From Bacteroidales bacterium (GTDB taxonomy: Bacteria > Bacteroidota > Bacteroidia > Bacteroidales > UBA7960), in the NCBI GenBank assembly GCA_007128045.1, contig SKYG01000243.1, forward strand, positions 1-35,419: a DNA stretch of 35,419 nucleotides, given 5' to 3'. The notes under the pieces are model-generated. The model did not search any database. It was not told where the DNA came from and saw only the letters and a program-made list of their open reading frames with translations. Shown one piece after another: positions 25,168-32,094 of this stretch. The translations under genes and the position numbers were made by a program. Within the stretch, counting starts at the first letter, position 1, and each line of letters starts with the position of its first letter.

Positions 25168-25938
25168 ATGAAGAAACCTATTATATTAGTTACTAACGAC
25201 GATGGCATTATGGCTCCGGGTATAAGACACCTGGTAGAATTTATGTTAGAGATTGGCGATGTGGTGGTAGTAGCGCCCGATAAACCTCAGAGTGGGATGG
25301 GTCATGCCGTCACCATCGTAAACCCTATCAGGCTGGAAAAAATCACTGGCAACGGAGCACACGATGAGTACAGTTGCAGTGGCACACCTGTCGACTGTGT
25401 AAAGCTGGCTGTCAACAAGGTATTGCACCGAAAACCTGACCTTCTGGTGTCAGGGATCAACCACGGCTCCAATTCCTCCATCAATGTGATTTACAGCGGT
25501 ACCATGTCGGCAGCTATTGAAGGTGCCATGGAAGACATCCCTGCCATCGGATTCTCTTTGCTCGATTATAGCTATCACGCCGATTTTGTTTCAGGCAAAA
25601 AATACGTGCAGCAAATCGCCAGAAACGTACTGAAACAAGGCCTGCCCAAAGGTATATGCCTGAATGTGAACATCCCGGCCGTTTCGGAAACAGAATTACA
25701 AGGCCTGAAGGTCTGCCGCCAGGCAAGAGGCAACTGGCAGGAAGAATTTGACCACCGGAAAGACCCCAGAGGTAAAGATTACTTTTGGCTTACAGGTCAC
25801 TTCCGCCTGCATGAAGATAGCAACGAGACGGATGAGTGGGCACTGAAACAAAACTATGTGTCGGTAGTGCCTATACAGTTTGACTTTACCGCACACGGAC
25901 TAATCCCGGAACTAAAAAAGTGGACAAATAATGCTTAA
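25168..25938 (+). CDS. surE: 5'/3'-nucleotidase SurE
   Basis: A 256-residue metal-dependent phosphatase that removes phosphate from nucleoside monophosphates (stationary-phase survival protein family). The N-terminal LVTNDDGIMAPGI contains the metal ligands Asp11 and Asp12. Ser42 in PQSGMGHAVT and Asn98 in SGINHGSN complete the site. The CSGTPVDCVKLAV region and the YSGTMSAAIEGA segment are also conserved. It is 8 bp overlapping with a small membrane protein gene and followed by lpxB, an arrangement suggesting one operon. Confidence 0.95.
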   Translation: MKKPIILVTNDDGIMAPGIRHLVEFMLEIGDVVVVAPDKPQSGMGHAVTIVNPIRLEKITGNGAHDEYSCSGTPVDCVKLAVNKVLHRKPDLLVSGINHGSNSSINVIYSGTMSAAIEGAMEDIPAIGFSLLDYSYHADFVSGKKYVQQIARNVLKQGLPKGICLNVNIPAVSETELQGLKVCRQARGNWQEEFDHRKDPRGKDYFWLTGHFRLHEDSNETDEWALKQNYVSVVPIQFDFTAHGLIPELKKWTNNA

Positions 25939-26206
25939 AAAAGACAACTGGTGGCTCGGGGCCGCTTTAGGAGCCTTACTTCCCATTGCGTTTTATGGCA
26001 TCATCATGCTCATCCTGAACCAGTGGGGAACCATTGCGGAAGGAACCTATGTACTAAAACCATCCACCAGCAAATTGCTGGCCCTTTTTGCAAATTTCAT
26101 CAGCTTCAGATACTATATGGTAAACCTGAAATATGACAAAACCGGACGGGGCATCTTGCTTGTTACATTTGCCTATGCCGCTGTGTATTTCTATCTTTAC
26201 CTTTAG
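25931..26206 (+). CDS. Small membrane protein between surE and lpxB
   Basis: A 91-residue protein with a hydrophobic segment at about 8-30 and another at about 74-91, and a short loop containing NFISFRYYMVNLKYDKTGRG. I do not recognise a named family. It overlaps surE by 8 bp and its TAG stop is separated from lpxB by only 14 bp, which are exactly two copies of GCAACCC. Location in the operon suggests an envelope-related role, but that is inference. Confidence 0.75.
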   Translation: MLKKDNWWLGAALGALLPIAFYGIIMLILNQWGTIAEGTYVLKPSTSKLLALFANFISFRYYMVNLKYDKTGRGILLVTFAYAAVYFYLYL

Positions 26207-26220
26207 GCAACCCGCAACCC
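26207..26220 (+). repeat. Two GCAACCC heptamers filling the gap to lpxB
   Basis: The whole spacer between the upstream stop codon (26204-26206) and the lpxB ATG (26221) is GCAACCC twice. The reverse complement, GGGTTGC, is the unit seen at 17955-17968 and, in related form, at 1603-1630. Confidence 0.8.
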
Positions 26221-27450
26221 ATGAAATACTACCTAATAGCCGGCGAGGCATCTGGCGACCTGCACGCGTCAAACCTGATGGCAGAATTAAAGCATATTGA
26301 TGACTCTGCAGAGTTCAGGTTCTGGGGTGGCGACCGTATGCAGACACAGGGCGGTACAATGGTGAAACACATCAGGGAGCTGGCCTTTATGGGTTTTCTA
26401 GAGGTGCTGATTAACATCCGCACCATCCTGCAAAATATAACCTTATGCAAGAGAGACCTGATCGAATACAGACCCGATGTATTAATACTTATCGATTATC
26501 CTGGATTCAACCTGCGCATGGCTTCCTTTGCCAAAAAGAAAGGGATCAGAACGGTCTATTATATATCCCCCCAAATATGGGCCTGGAACCAGTCGCGCGT
26601 CTATAAGATCAAACGCGACGTGGATAAGATGCTGGTGATCCTTCCCTTTGAAAAGGACTTTTACAAGCGGTTCGGATATGAAGTGGTATATACAGGCCAT
26701 CCACTGCTGGATGCCCTGGCTCAGAATCAGATGCAGAGCCCCGCAGAAGATACCCTACAGCCTCTTCCTCAAGCAGAAATGGGACAGAACACGGAACCGG
26801 TTCAACACAGGAGAACAAACAACCCTAAAAGCCCATCGAGCAAAACCAAAAATAGCTTTCTTGCCACCCACAAACTCCCTGACAAGACCCTGGTAGCCGT
26901 GTTGCCAGGAAGCAGGAAACAGGAAATATCACGCATGCTCAAGGTGATGCTTTCGGTAAGTCAGAGGTTTTCTGACTGCCATTTTGTGGTAGCCGGCTTG
27001 TCAGGTCTTCAAAACATATATAACCAAACCCTGATCAACACCTCTAACGTTTCCATCGTATTCGACCAGACCTACGAACTACTGAAACATACACATGCTG
27101 CCATGGTGGTCTCAGGCACAGCAACACTGGAAACAGCCCTTCTCAGAGTGCCACAGGTAGTCTGTTATAAGTCGAATACCATATCCTATATGATTGCCCG
27201 CAGGGTGGTCAAGGTGCCCTATATCTCACTAGTCAACCTAATCATGGATAAACCTGTGGTGACAGAACTCATACAAGACCAGTGCAATGACAATACCCTG
27301 GCCAAAGAGCTTGACAAACTGATCAATGATAAGGAAAACCGGCAACGCATAGTATCAGACTATGAGATGCTACATCATAAACTCGGTGCTGGCGGTGCCA
27401 GCAAACGAGCAGCAAAAGAAATCTACCGGCTTTCGACCTTCGACCTTTGA
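26221..27450 (+). CDS. lpxB: Lipid-A-disaccharide synthase
   Basis: A 409-residue glycosyltransferase of family 19 that joins UDP-2,3-diacylglucosamine and lipid X to form the lipid A disaccharide at the inner membrane. It begins KYYLIAGEASGDLHASNL, the typical LpxB N-terminus, with FWGGDRMQ (34-41), IDYPGFNLRM (91-100), YYISPQIWAW (113-122) and LPGSRKQEI (228-236). Residues about 168-218, between GHPLLDAL and LPGSRK, are a polar, Gln/Pro/Ser-rich insert that looks disordered and longer than in E. coli. The last residues (STFDL) and the TGA stop are encoded by a TTCGACC array. This suggests that the original end was altered by the array. Confidence 0.94.
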   Translation: MKYYLIAGEASGDLHASNLMAELKHIDDSAEFRFWGGDRMQTQGGTMVKHIRELAFMGFLEVLINIRTILQNITLCKRDLIEYRPDVLILIDYPGFNLRMASFAKKKGIRTVYYISPQIWAWNQSRVYKIKRDVDKMLVILPFEKDFYKRFGYEVVYTGHPLLDALAQNQMQSPAEDTLQPLPQAEMGQNTEPVQHRRTNNPKSPSSKTKNSFLATHKLPDKTLVAVLPGSRKQEISRMLKVMLSVSQRFSDCHFVVAGLSGLQNIYNQTLINTSNVSIVFDQTYELLKHTHAAMVVSGTATLETALLRVPQVVCYKSNTISYMIARRVVKVPYISLVNLIMDKPVVTELIQDQCNDNTLAKELDKLINDKENRQRIVSDYEMLHHKLGAGGASKRAAKEIYRLSTFDL

Positions 27451-27556
27451 CCTTCAAACCTTCAAACCTTCAAACCTTCAGACCTTCAGACTTTCAGACT
27501 TTCAGACCTTCAAACCTTCAGACTTTCAGACTTTCAGACTTTCAGACCTTCAAACT
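27432..27556 (+). repeat. Hybrid heptamer-to-octamer array holding the stops of two convergent genes
   Basis: Three 7-bp units (TTCGACC, TTCGACC, TTTGACC) change into thirteen 8-bp units (TTCAAACC, TTCAGACC, TTCAGACT). The lpxB stop TGA (27448-27450) lies in the third unit, and the comEC stop (TCA on the plus strand, 27550-27552) lies in the last. Confidence 0.95.
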
Positions 27557-29865
27557 TTCCCCACATACCCCCCCCTCTCACTTACCGCCCAGAATTTTAC
27601 ACCCAGAGACTCACAGGCTTCCTTCCAGCGGAAAACATTTCGGGTACTATTCGAAGCATCAATGATCACCTTCGAAGGTCTGAACACACGCAAATATGTC
27701 TCAGGATCACCTCCGGGGTTGGAGCAAATGATCAGGTAGTCGACCGGCACTTCTATGCAGGTAAAGTCATTGTGCCAGATAGGGGTATGGCTTTCGGTTA
27801 AAAGCACAAAGAGTTTCTCTTGAAAATAGATGTAGTGTCCAGACAGAAAGTTGTCATCCGGATAGTGGTAGTGGATTTCACATCCGACAAGTTTTTTTTT
27901 ATCCGAAATACCAAGTGCTAAAGGTGGACGCACAAAACTGTACGTCAGCAACCAGGGCAGCCCCCTTTCTATATCAGTACCGGAATGAACCTGCGAATGC
28001 TTCAATGGCCTGTTAATGATGGTGATTGCCGGCAAGCCACTGTATAACATCAGACTGGGCCGGGGTACTCCCCTGCTGACACGGTATCCCGTTGTCTGAA
28101 ATCCAGCTCTATCCGGATCGGTTAAAAGTTGTCTGCTGACAAATACGGCTCTTTCTTTGCCCTGAATAAAATCGATTGCAGTAGCCTGGTTCACATGATA
28201 CACCACAAATTGCTTTTGACGATGTAGCTGTATGCTTCTATATGAAAAACATGCTGATATCACCAATGAGGCAACCAAAGCAATCCGTAAGTACATGTAA
28301 CGTTTGACAGCAAAATACAGAAAACCAAATACCAAAAACATAAACATCAGCAATGTGTCTGGCAAACCAATATAGATGTTACCAGAAGTGGAAAAGGGTA
28401 ACCCTTCGATTTGTTTTACGGAAGTATGCAGTGCAAATAACAGCCCATGCAGTAGTTTCCCGGCAATATATCCCAGCCATGGAACCTGGTGCACCAGCAA
28501 GGTAAACAATCCACCGTAAATGATCATCCCCGACAAAGGGATTACGATCAGGTTGGTAAGCAAAAAATAGTTAGGAAACTGATGAAAGTAAAACAACGAC
28601 AAGGGCCCTGTGGCCACCTGAGCAGCAATGGATACGGTGACAATGCCCCACGCCTTATCCAGAATGGCATTCTTCACCTGTACCCGCTTGTATAGCATTG
28701 GCTGTATACTGACAATACTCACCACAGCGAGATACGACAACTGAAACCCAATGCGCGTGATGATATAAGGATCGATGATCAACAAAAGTATAGCTGAGGC
28801 CGCAAGGGTGTTGTAAATGTTCGCACGTCGATAAAAAATTTGCCCGGCAGCCACAAAAGAGAACATCGTTGAAGCACGAAGTACCGAAGGAGAAAAACCT
28901 GTGATGGAGGCGTACAGCCATATCAATACCAGCACCAGAAAGGTCTGGATGTATAACCCCCCGGGTATTCGTCTCAAAAACAACAACATTGTTTTCAGAA
29001 TCAGATAGATAACGCCAACATGTAAGCCTGAAACGCATAATATATGCATAGCACCTGCACCTGCAAACTCACGTTGCAAATCTTCATCCAGGTATTCTCT
29101 GTAACCAAGGAGCAAGGCCGAAATGACAGCAAACTCCCTGTCTGGCAAGCCCTTATCAGAAAACACTCTCAGAGCTTGTTCCCTGAGCTGAAGAGACCAT
29201 CGTACCAATGAACTGCCTTTGTCAGTATCTATGCGATACCAACTTCCAGACTGCCGGTAGGTCGAGTGAAAAACTTGTTGATTGATCAGGAACCGCTTGT
29301 AGTTAAACTGCCCCGGGTTCTGTGGAGGCCTGACCTCCTCGTAGAGGTTTTCAATGATAACGACGTCACCATATCTCAAAGTCCCGGCCAGGCTGTCCTT
29401 CTCAAGATACACGATGATGTTGCCCTTTACACGGATTGGATCAGATTGCCCGATCACTGCCTCTTCCGTAGAATCCAGATTACCCCGACGCAATGACTTA
29501 TAGGGATTAAAACACGACACCTTTCCTAAGAGCTGGTAAGAGTTGGTTTTTTCTGCAACGGGTTCATAGATACGCAAAAATAGTACACCTTCCTGGTCAC
29601 TATAGCGACTGAAGTGATCCTTAACGTATCGATGATCATGGTTTTGGGCCAGGTGATACGCCATAACAAAAAACACTGTCGAGGCCAACAGCCCAAACAC
29701 CCACCGCAGGCCGAAGTGTGATAACCAGTACCTTTTCAACACCAGCCATACAACGACCAGGATAAGATATAGCGCGGCAAAAACTGGAATCGGAATATAG
29801 ACCTGGGCTACCAGATACGTCAATATCCCAAATATGAAAGGCAATACCAACTTTACCAAAGGCAT
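27550..29865 (-). CDS. ComEC/Rec2-type DNA uptake channel protein lacking the metallo-hydrolase domain
   Basis: A 771-residue inner-membrane protein. Two hydrophobic segments occupy residues 5-45. A soluble DUF4131-like domain lies at about 90-210 and includes NPGQFNYKRFLINQ (183-196). The polytopic competence domain (about 240-520) carries the signature CVSGLHVG at 277-284 in place of the common AISGLHV. The C-terminal 200 residues are not a recognisable metallo-beta-lactamase domain: no HxHxDH is present. The protein probably forms the channel that brings single-stranded DNA into the cytoplasm. The TGA stop lies in a repeat array. Confidence 0.88.
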   Translation of the reverse strand: MPLVKLVLPFIFGILTYLVAQVYIPIPVFAALYLILVVVWLVLKRYWLSHFGLRWVFGLLASTVFFVMAYHLAQNHDHRYVKDHFSRYSDQEGVLFLRIYEPVAEKTNSYQLLGKVSCFNPYKSLRRGNLDSTEEAVIGQSDPIRVKGNIIVYLEKDSLAGTLRYGDVVIIENLYEEVRPPQNPGQFNYKRFLINQQVFHSTYRQSGSWYRIDTDKGSSLVRWSLQLREQALRVFSDKGLPDREFAVISALLLGYREYLDEDLQREFAGAGAMHILCVSGLHVGVIYLILKTMLLFLRRIPGGLYIQTFLVLVLIWLYASITGFSPSVLRASTMFSFVAAGQIFYRRANIYNTLAASAILLLIIDPYIITRIGFQLSYLAVVSIVSIQPMLYKRVQVKNAILDKAWGIVTVSIAAQVATGPLSLFYFHQFPNYFLLTNLIVIPLSGMIIYGGLFTLLVHQVPWLGYIAGKLLHGLLFALHTSVKQIEGLPFSTSGNIYIGLPDTLLMFMFLVFGFLYFAVKRYMYLRIALVASLVISACFSYRSIQLHRQKQFVVYHVNQATAIDFIQGKERAVFVSRQLLTDPDRAGFQTTGYRVSRGVPRPSLMLYSGLPAITIINRPLKHSQVHSGTDIERGLPWLLTYSFVRPPLALGISDKKKLVGCEIHYHYPDDNFLSGHYIYFQEKLFVLLTESHTPIWHNDFTCIEVPVDYLIICSNPGGDPETYLRVFRPSKVIIDASNSTRNVFRWKEACESLGVKFWAVSERGGYVGKV

Positions 29866-29970
29866 GTCATCCCAATATATATGATTATCGCATAAATATA
29901 GGATGATTTAGGATTAAATACGAATCAGGCGTAGGCAAATCCGGCGAACGGTTTCTCGCCCCTGCAGATG

Positions 29971-30026
29971 TATAGACTTTCAGACTTTCAAACAATTCAA
30001 CAACTCAACAATTCAACATACTTCAC
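29971..30026 (+). repeat. Chimeric octamer array TTCAGACT to ATTCAACA/ACTCAACA
   Basis: Seven 8-bp units in a single register: TATAGACT, TTCAGACT, TTCAAACA, ATTCAACA, ACTCAACA, ATTCAACA, TACTTCAC. The last covers the stop codon of the LysM glucosaminidase (30023-30025). It joins the TTCAGAC and AACTCAAC families. Confidence 0.9.
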
Positions 30027-31012
30027 CGTCTTACTCTTCCCCGAAGCAGCAGTCGTTGGCCTGGGACTGGCTGTTCACCCTGTTCCATGGCATTGCGTCG
30101 ATACAGTTGATCCAGGCGAATGCCATATTGCTGTGAGATGATATACATAGTCTCACCAGTTCTGACATCATGATAATCGAATGCGCCGCGACGTCTTTTG
30201 GGTTGGAGATAAATGAACTGGCCGGCAAGGATCTGTTGTCCGTCTTCCAGTTCATTATATCGAATGATCTGCCAGGGCCGCATGTCAAGCTCTCTGGCCA
30301 GCGACTCGGGTGAATCGCCCCGGCGGGCTACTACATATCTGATCCTGTTGTTGGTAGATTCAACACGCGGACCGATGGTTACCGGGGTAAAGTCATAGCT
30401 TCGAAGGCTATCACTATTAACCATGGCATATCCCTCAATGCTGAGCACACTGGGTGGCAGATCTGCCGTCATATCCATGGCCCAACGGTCATATTCAGCC
30501 AAATTGTATTCTTCGATGACCCGAATGAGCTTGGCAGGATAGTTGGGATTGGTCGCATAACCAGCCGTACGTAACCCGTGTGCCCAGGCAGAATAGTCTG
30601 TCGGGCTAAGATCGAACAGAAAGGCATACCGTGGCCTGCTTCTCAAAAATTGCGTGTGATCCAGGAATGACTCTACCGGATTGGCATACTTTCTGAAGCA
30701 CTCATTGAGGGCATCATCATCATATAGGTAGCCACGACCATGCCAGCCATGACATTTGATACCAAAGTGATTGTTGGCTTTGAGGGCCAACTCGCTGTTG
30801 CCAAACCCTGACTCCAGAATGCCTTGCGCCAACTTGATGCTTGCAGGTACACCATAGCGGCGCATCTCCTGCATGGCAATAGTACGGTAGGTCTCAATAT
30901 ATTCCTGAATGGTCATTGGCGACTGAGAAGCAGAAACCTCGGGCAGCAATACCAGGGAAAGAATGGTTGATATAACCCAAATTGACAGTTGCCTTTTTAA
31001 TGCTAATCCCAT
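30023..31012 (-). CDS. Secreted N-acetylglucosaminidase with two LysM domains
   Basis: A 329-residue protein with a signal peptide (KRQLSIWVISTILSLVLLP, cleavage near Ala28-Ser29). Residues about 35-175 form a glucosaminidase domain of the endo-beta-N-acetylglucosaminidase family: AQGILESGFGNSELALKANN has the likely catalytic Glu68, and FGIKC, FRKYANPVESFLDHTQFL and GLRTAGYATNPNYPAKL are conserved. Two LysM peptidoglycan-binding repeats follow at about 225-270 and 279-325. It probably cleaves cell-wall glycan during growth or division. I start at 31012; the upstream in-frame extension is repeat-coded and would overlap a promoter-like element. Confidence 0.92.
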   Translation of the reverse strand: MGLALKRQLSIWVISTILSLVLLPEVSASQSPMTIQEYIETYRTIAMQEMRRYGVPASIKLAQGILESGFGNSELALKANNHFGIKCHGWHGRGYLYDDDALNECFRKYANPVESFLDHTQFLRSRPRYAFLFDLSPTDYSAWAHGLRTAGYATNPNYPAKLIRVIEEYNLAEYDRWAMDMTADLPPSVLSIEGYAMVNSDSLRSYDFTPVTIGPRVESTNNRIRYVVARRGDSPESLARELDMRPWQIIRYNELEDGQQILAGQFIYLQPKRRRGAFDYHDVRTGETMYIISQQYGIRLDQLYRRNAMEQGEQPVPGQRLLLRGRVRR

Positions 31013-31029
31013 AGTCGAGGTATTAAGAT

Positions 31030-31069
31030 GTTGAAGTGTTGAGTTGTTGAAGTGTTGAGTTGTTAAGGT
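31030..31069 (-). repeat. Octamer array AACTCAAC/ACTTCAAC before the glucosaminidase start
   Basis: On the minus strand five 8-bp units alternate AACTCAAC and ACTTCAAC, with a degenerate outermost unit. The array ends 17 bp from the ATG and lies inside the probable 5' leader, since a promoter-like element is at 31114-31107. Confidence 0.9.
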
Positions 31070-31106
31070 ATTTGGTTCCCGGGTTATTATTTGATTTTCA
31101 AAGCAG

Positions 31107-31114
31107 CAAAAATA
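31107..31114 (-). promoter_or_regulatory. Candidate glucosaminidase promoter -7 element TATTTTTG
   Basis: On the minus strand TATTTTTG matches TAnnTTTG about 95 bp before the ATG. The octamer array at 31030-31069 would then be transcribed in the leader. Confidence 0.5.
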
Positions 31115-31132
31115 ATAAAAGATATTTAATAA

Positions 31133-31202
31133 TTCGACCTTCAACCTTCAACCTTCAACCTTCGACCTTCGACTTTCGACCTTTGACCTTCGACCTATGA
31201 CC
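31133..31202 (+). repeat. Heptamer array TTCRACC at the RNA methyltransferase 3' end
   Basis: Ten 7-bp units (TTCGACC, TTCAACC, TTCGACT, TTTGACC, TATGACC) in register. The TAG stop of the RNA methyltransferase (31195-31197 as CTA) falls at the junction of the last two units, so the final codons are array sequence. Confidence 0.94.
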
Positions 31203-32004
31203 TTAACTGTTTTGCCTTCCTCTGCCTTACCGCTTCAAAAACCAGTACAGCTACTGAGGCGGCAATATTCATAGAGTCGATATGACCTGACATGGGGATT
31301 TTGATTATTCTGGTGGCCTGGTGGCGCCAAGCTTCACCCAGACCTTTGTCTTCAGCCCCAAAAACCAATGCCGTAGCACCCCGCATGTCGACGCCATAGT
31401 AATAGGTATCGGTTTGCAGGGCCGCAGCATAAATGGATATATGCTTGCTGTTCAGCCATTCGACGGCATTCTCTGTGGTACAGGATATGACTGGCAGCGT
31501 AAACAGACAGCCCAGGCTGGCCCTGATCACGTTAGGGTTGTAAATATCTGTTACGGGGTCGGTGAGTATCACGGCATCTACCCCTGCAGCATCGGCGGTA
31601 CGCAGTATGGCACCCAGGTTGCCTGGCTTCTCTACCTTCTCCAATACCAGTATCAGCGGGCGATCCTTCAATTCCAGACCCGACAGACCCCTGACAGGAA
31701 CATGCCCAACAAGAATAACGCCTTCAGCATCTTCGCGGTAGGCAATCTTGTTGTAAACCTGACGTGCGACATAGGTTACATGATTGCACGTCGATGCATC
31801 CATATCAATTGGGTAGGATGGGTCAGCCCTGTACATGTCCAGGCAAACCAGCAAATGCGATGCCTGTATGCCGGCCGCCAGGGCCAGCGACACTTCGCGA
31901 CGGCCTTCTGCAACAAACAATCCGGCCTTTTTCCGAACAGCAGCCTTCTGCTGAAGCTTCAGGATCATCTTTACCAAAGGGTTTTGAAGGCTGGTGATGT
32001 TCAT
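31195..32004 (-). CDS. SpoU/TrmH-family 2'-O-ribose RNA methyltransferase
   Basis: A 269-residue protein. An N-terminal substrate-binding part (about 1-105) begins SLQNPLVKMILKL. It is followed by the trefoil-knot methyltransferase fold with its three motifs: EKPGNLGAILRTADAAG (125-141), FGAEDKGL (215-222) and IPMSGHIDSMNIAAS (236-250). It methylates a ribose 2'-OH in rRNA or tRNA using S-adenosylmethionine; the target is not evident. Length and layout resemble RlmB or TsnR-like enzymes. It is flanked on both sides by arrays, GATTTGTT-type at the start and TTCRACC at the stop. Confidence 0.92.
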   Translation of the reverse strand: MNITSLQNPLVKMILKLQQKAAVRKKAGLFVAEGRREVSLALAAGIQASHLLVCLDMYRADPSYPIDMDASTCNHVTYVARQVYNKIAYREDAEGVILVGHVPVRGLSGLELKDRPLILVLEKVEKPGNLGAILRTADAAGVDAVILTDPVTDIYNPNVIRASLGCLFTLPVISCTTENAVEWLNSKHISIYAAALQTDTYYYGVDMRGATALVFGAEDKGLGEAWRHQATRIIKIPMSGHIDSMNIAASVAVLVFEAVRQRKAKQLRS

Positions 32005-32009
32005 GTCTT

Positions 32010-32057
32010 GATGAGTTGATTTGTTGATTTGTTGATTTGTTGATTTGTTGATTTGTC
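32010..32057 (-). repeat. Octamer array AACAAATC before the RNA methyltransferase start
   Basis: On the minus strand six 8-bp units, mostly AACAAATC (plus strand GATTTGTT), end 5 bp before the ATG. In mRNA sense the array lacks G, except in the terminal degenerate unit. Confidence 0.93.
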
Positions 32058-32059
32058 AT

Positions 32060-32094
32060 ATTCACCATTCACCATTCTCAATTCTCAATTCTTC
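32060..32094 (+). repeat. Heptamer array ATTCACC/ATTCTCA at the membrane-protein 3' end
   Basis: Five 7-bp units: ATTCACC, ATTCACC, ATTCTCA, ATTCTCA, ATTCTTC. The stop codon of the upstream gene (TCA at 32085-32087) is the end of the fourth unit. Confidence 0.85.

Noticed and set aside
31013-31144. Longer start for the LysM glucosaminidase
   Set aside because: The added residues are array-coded (Asn/Ser/Thr/Gln repeats) and precede a clear signal peptide starting at 31012.
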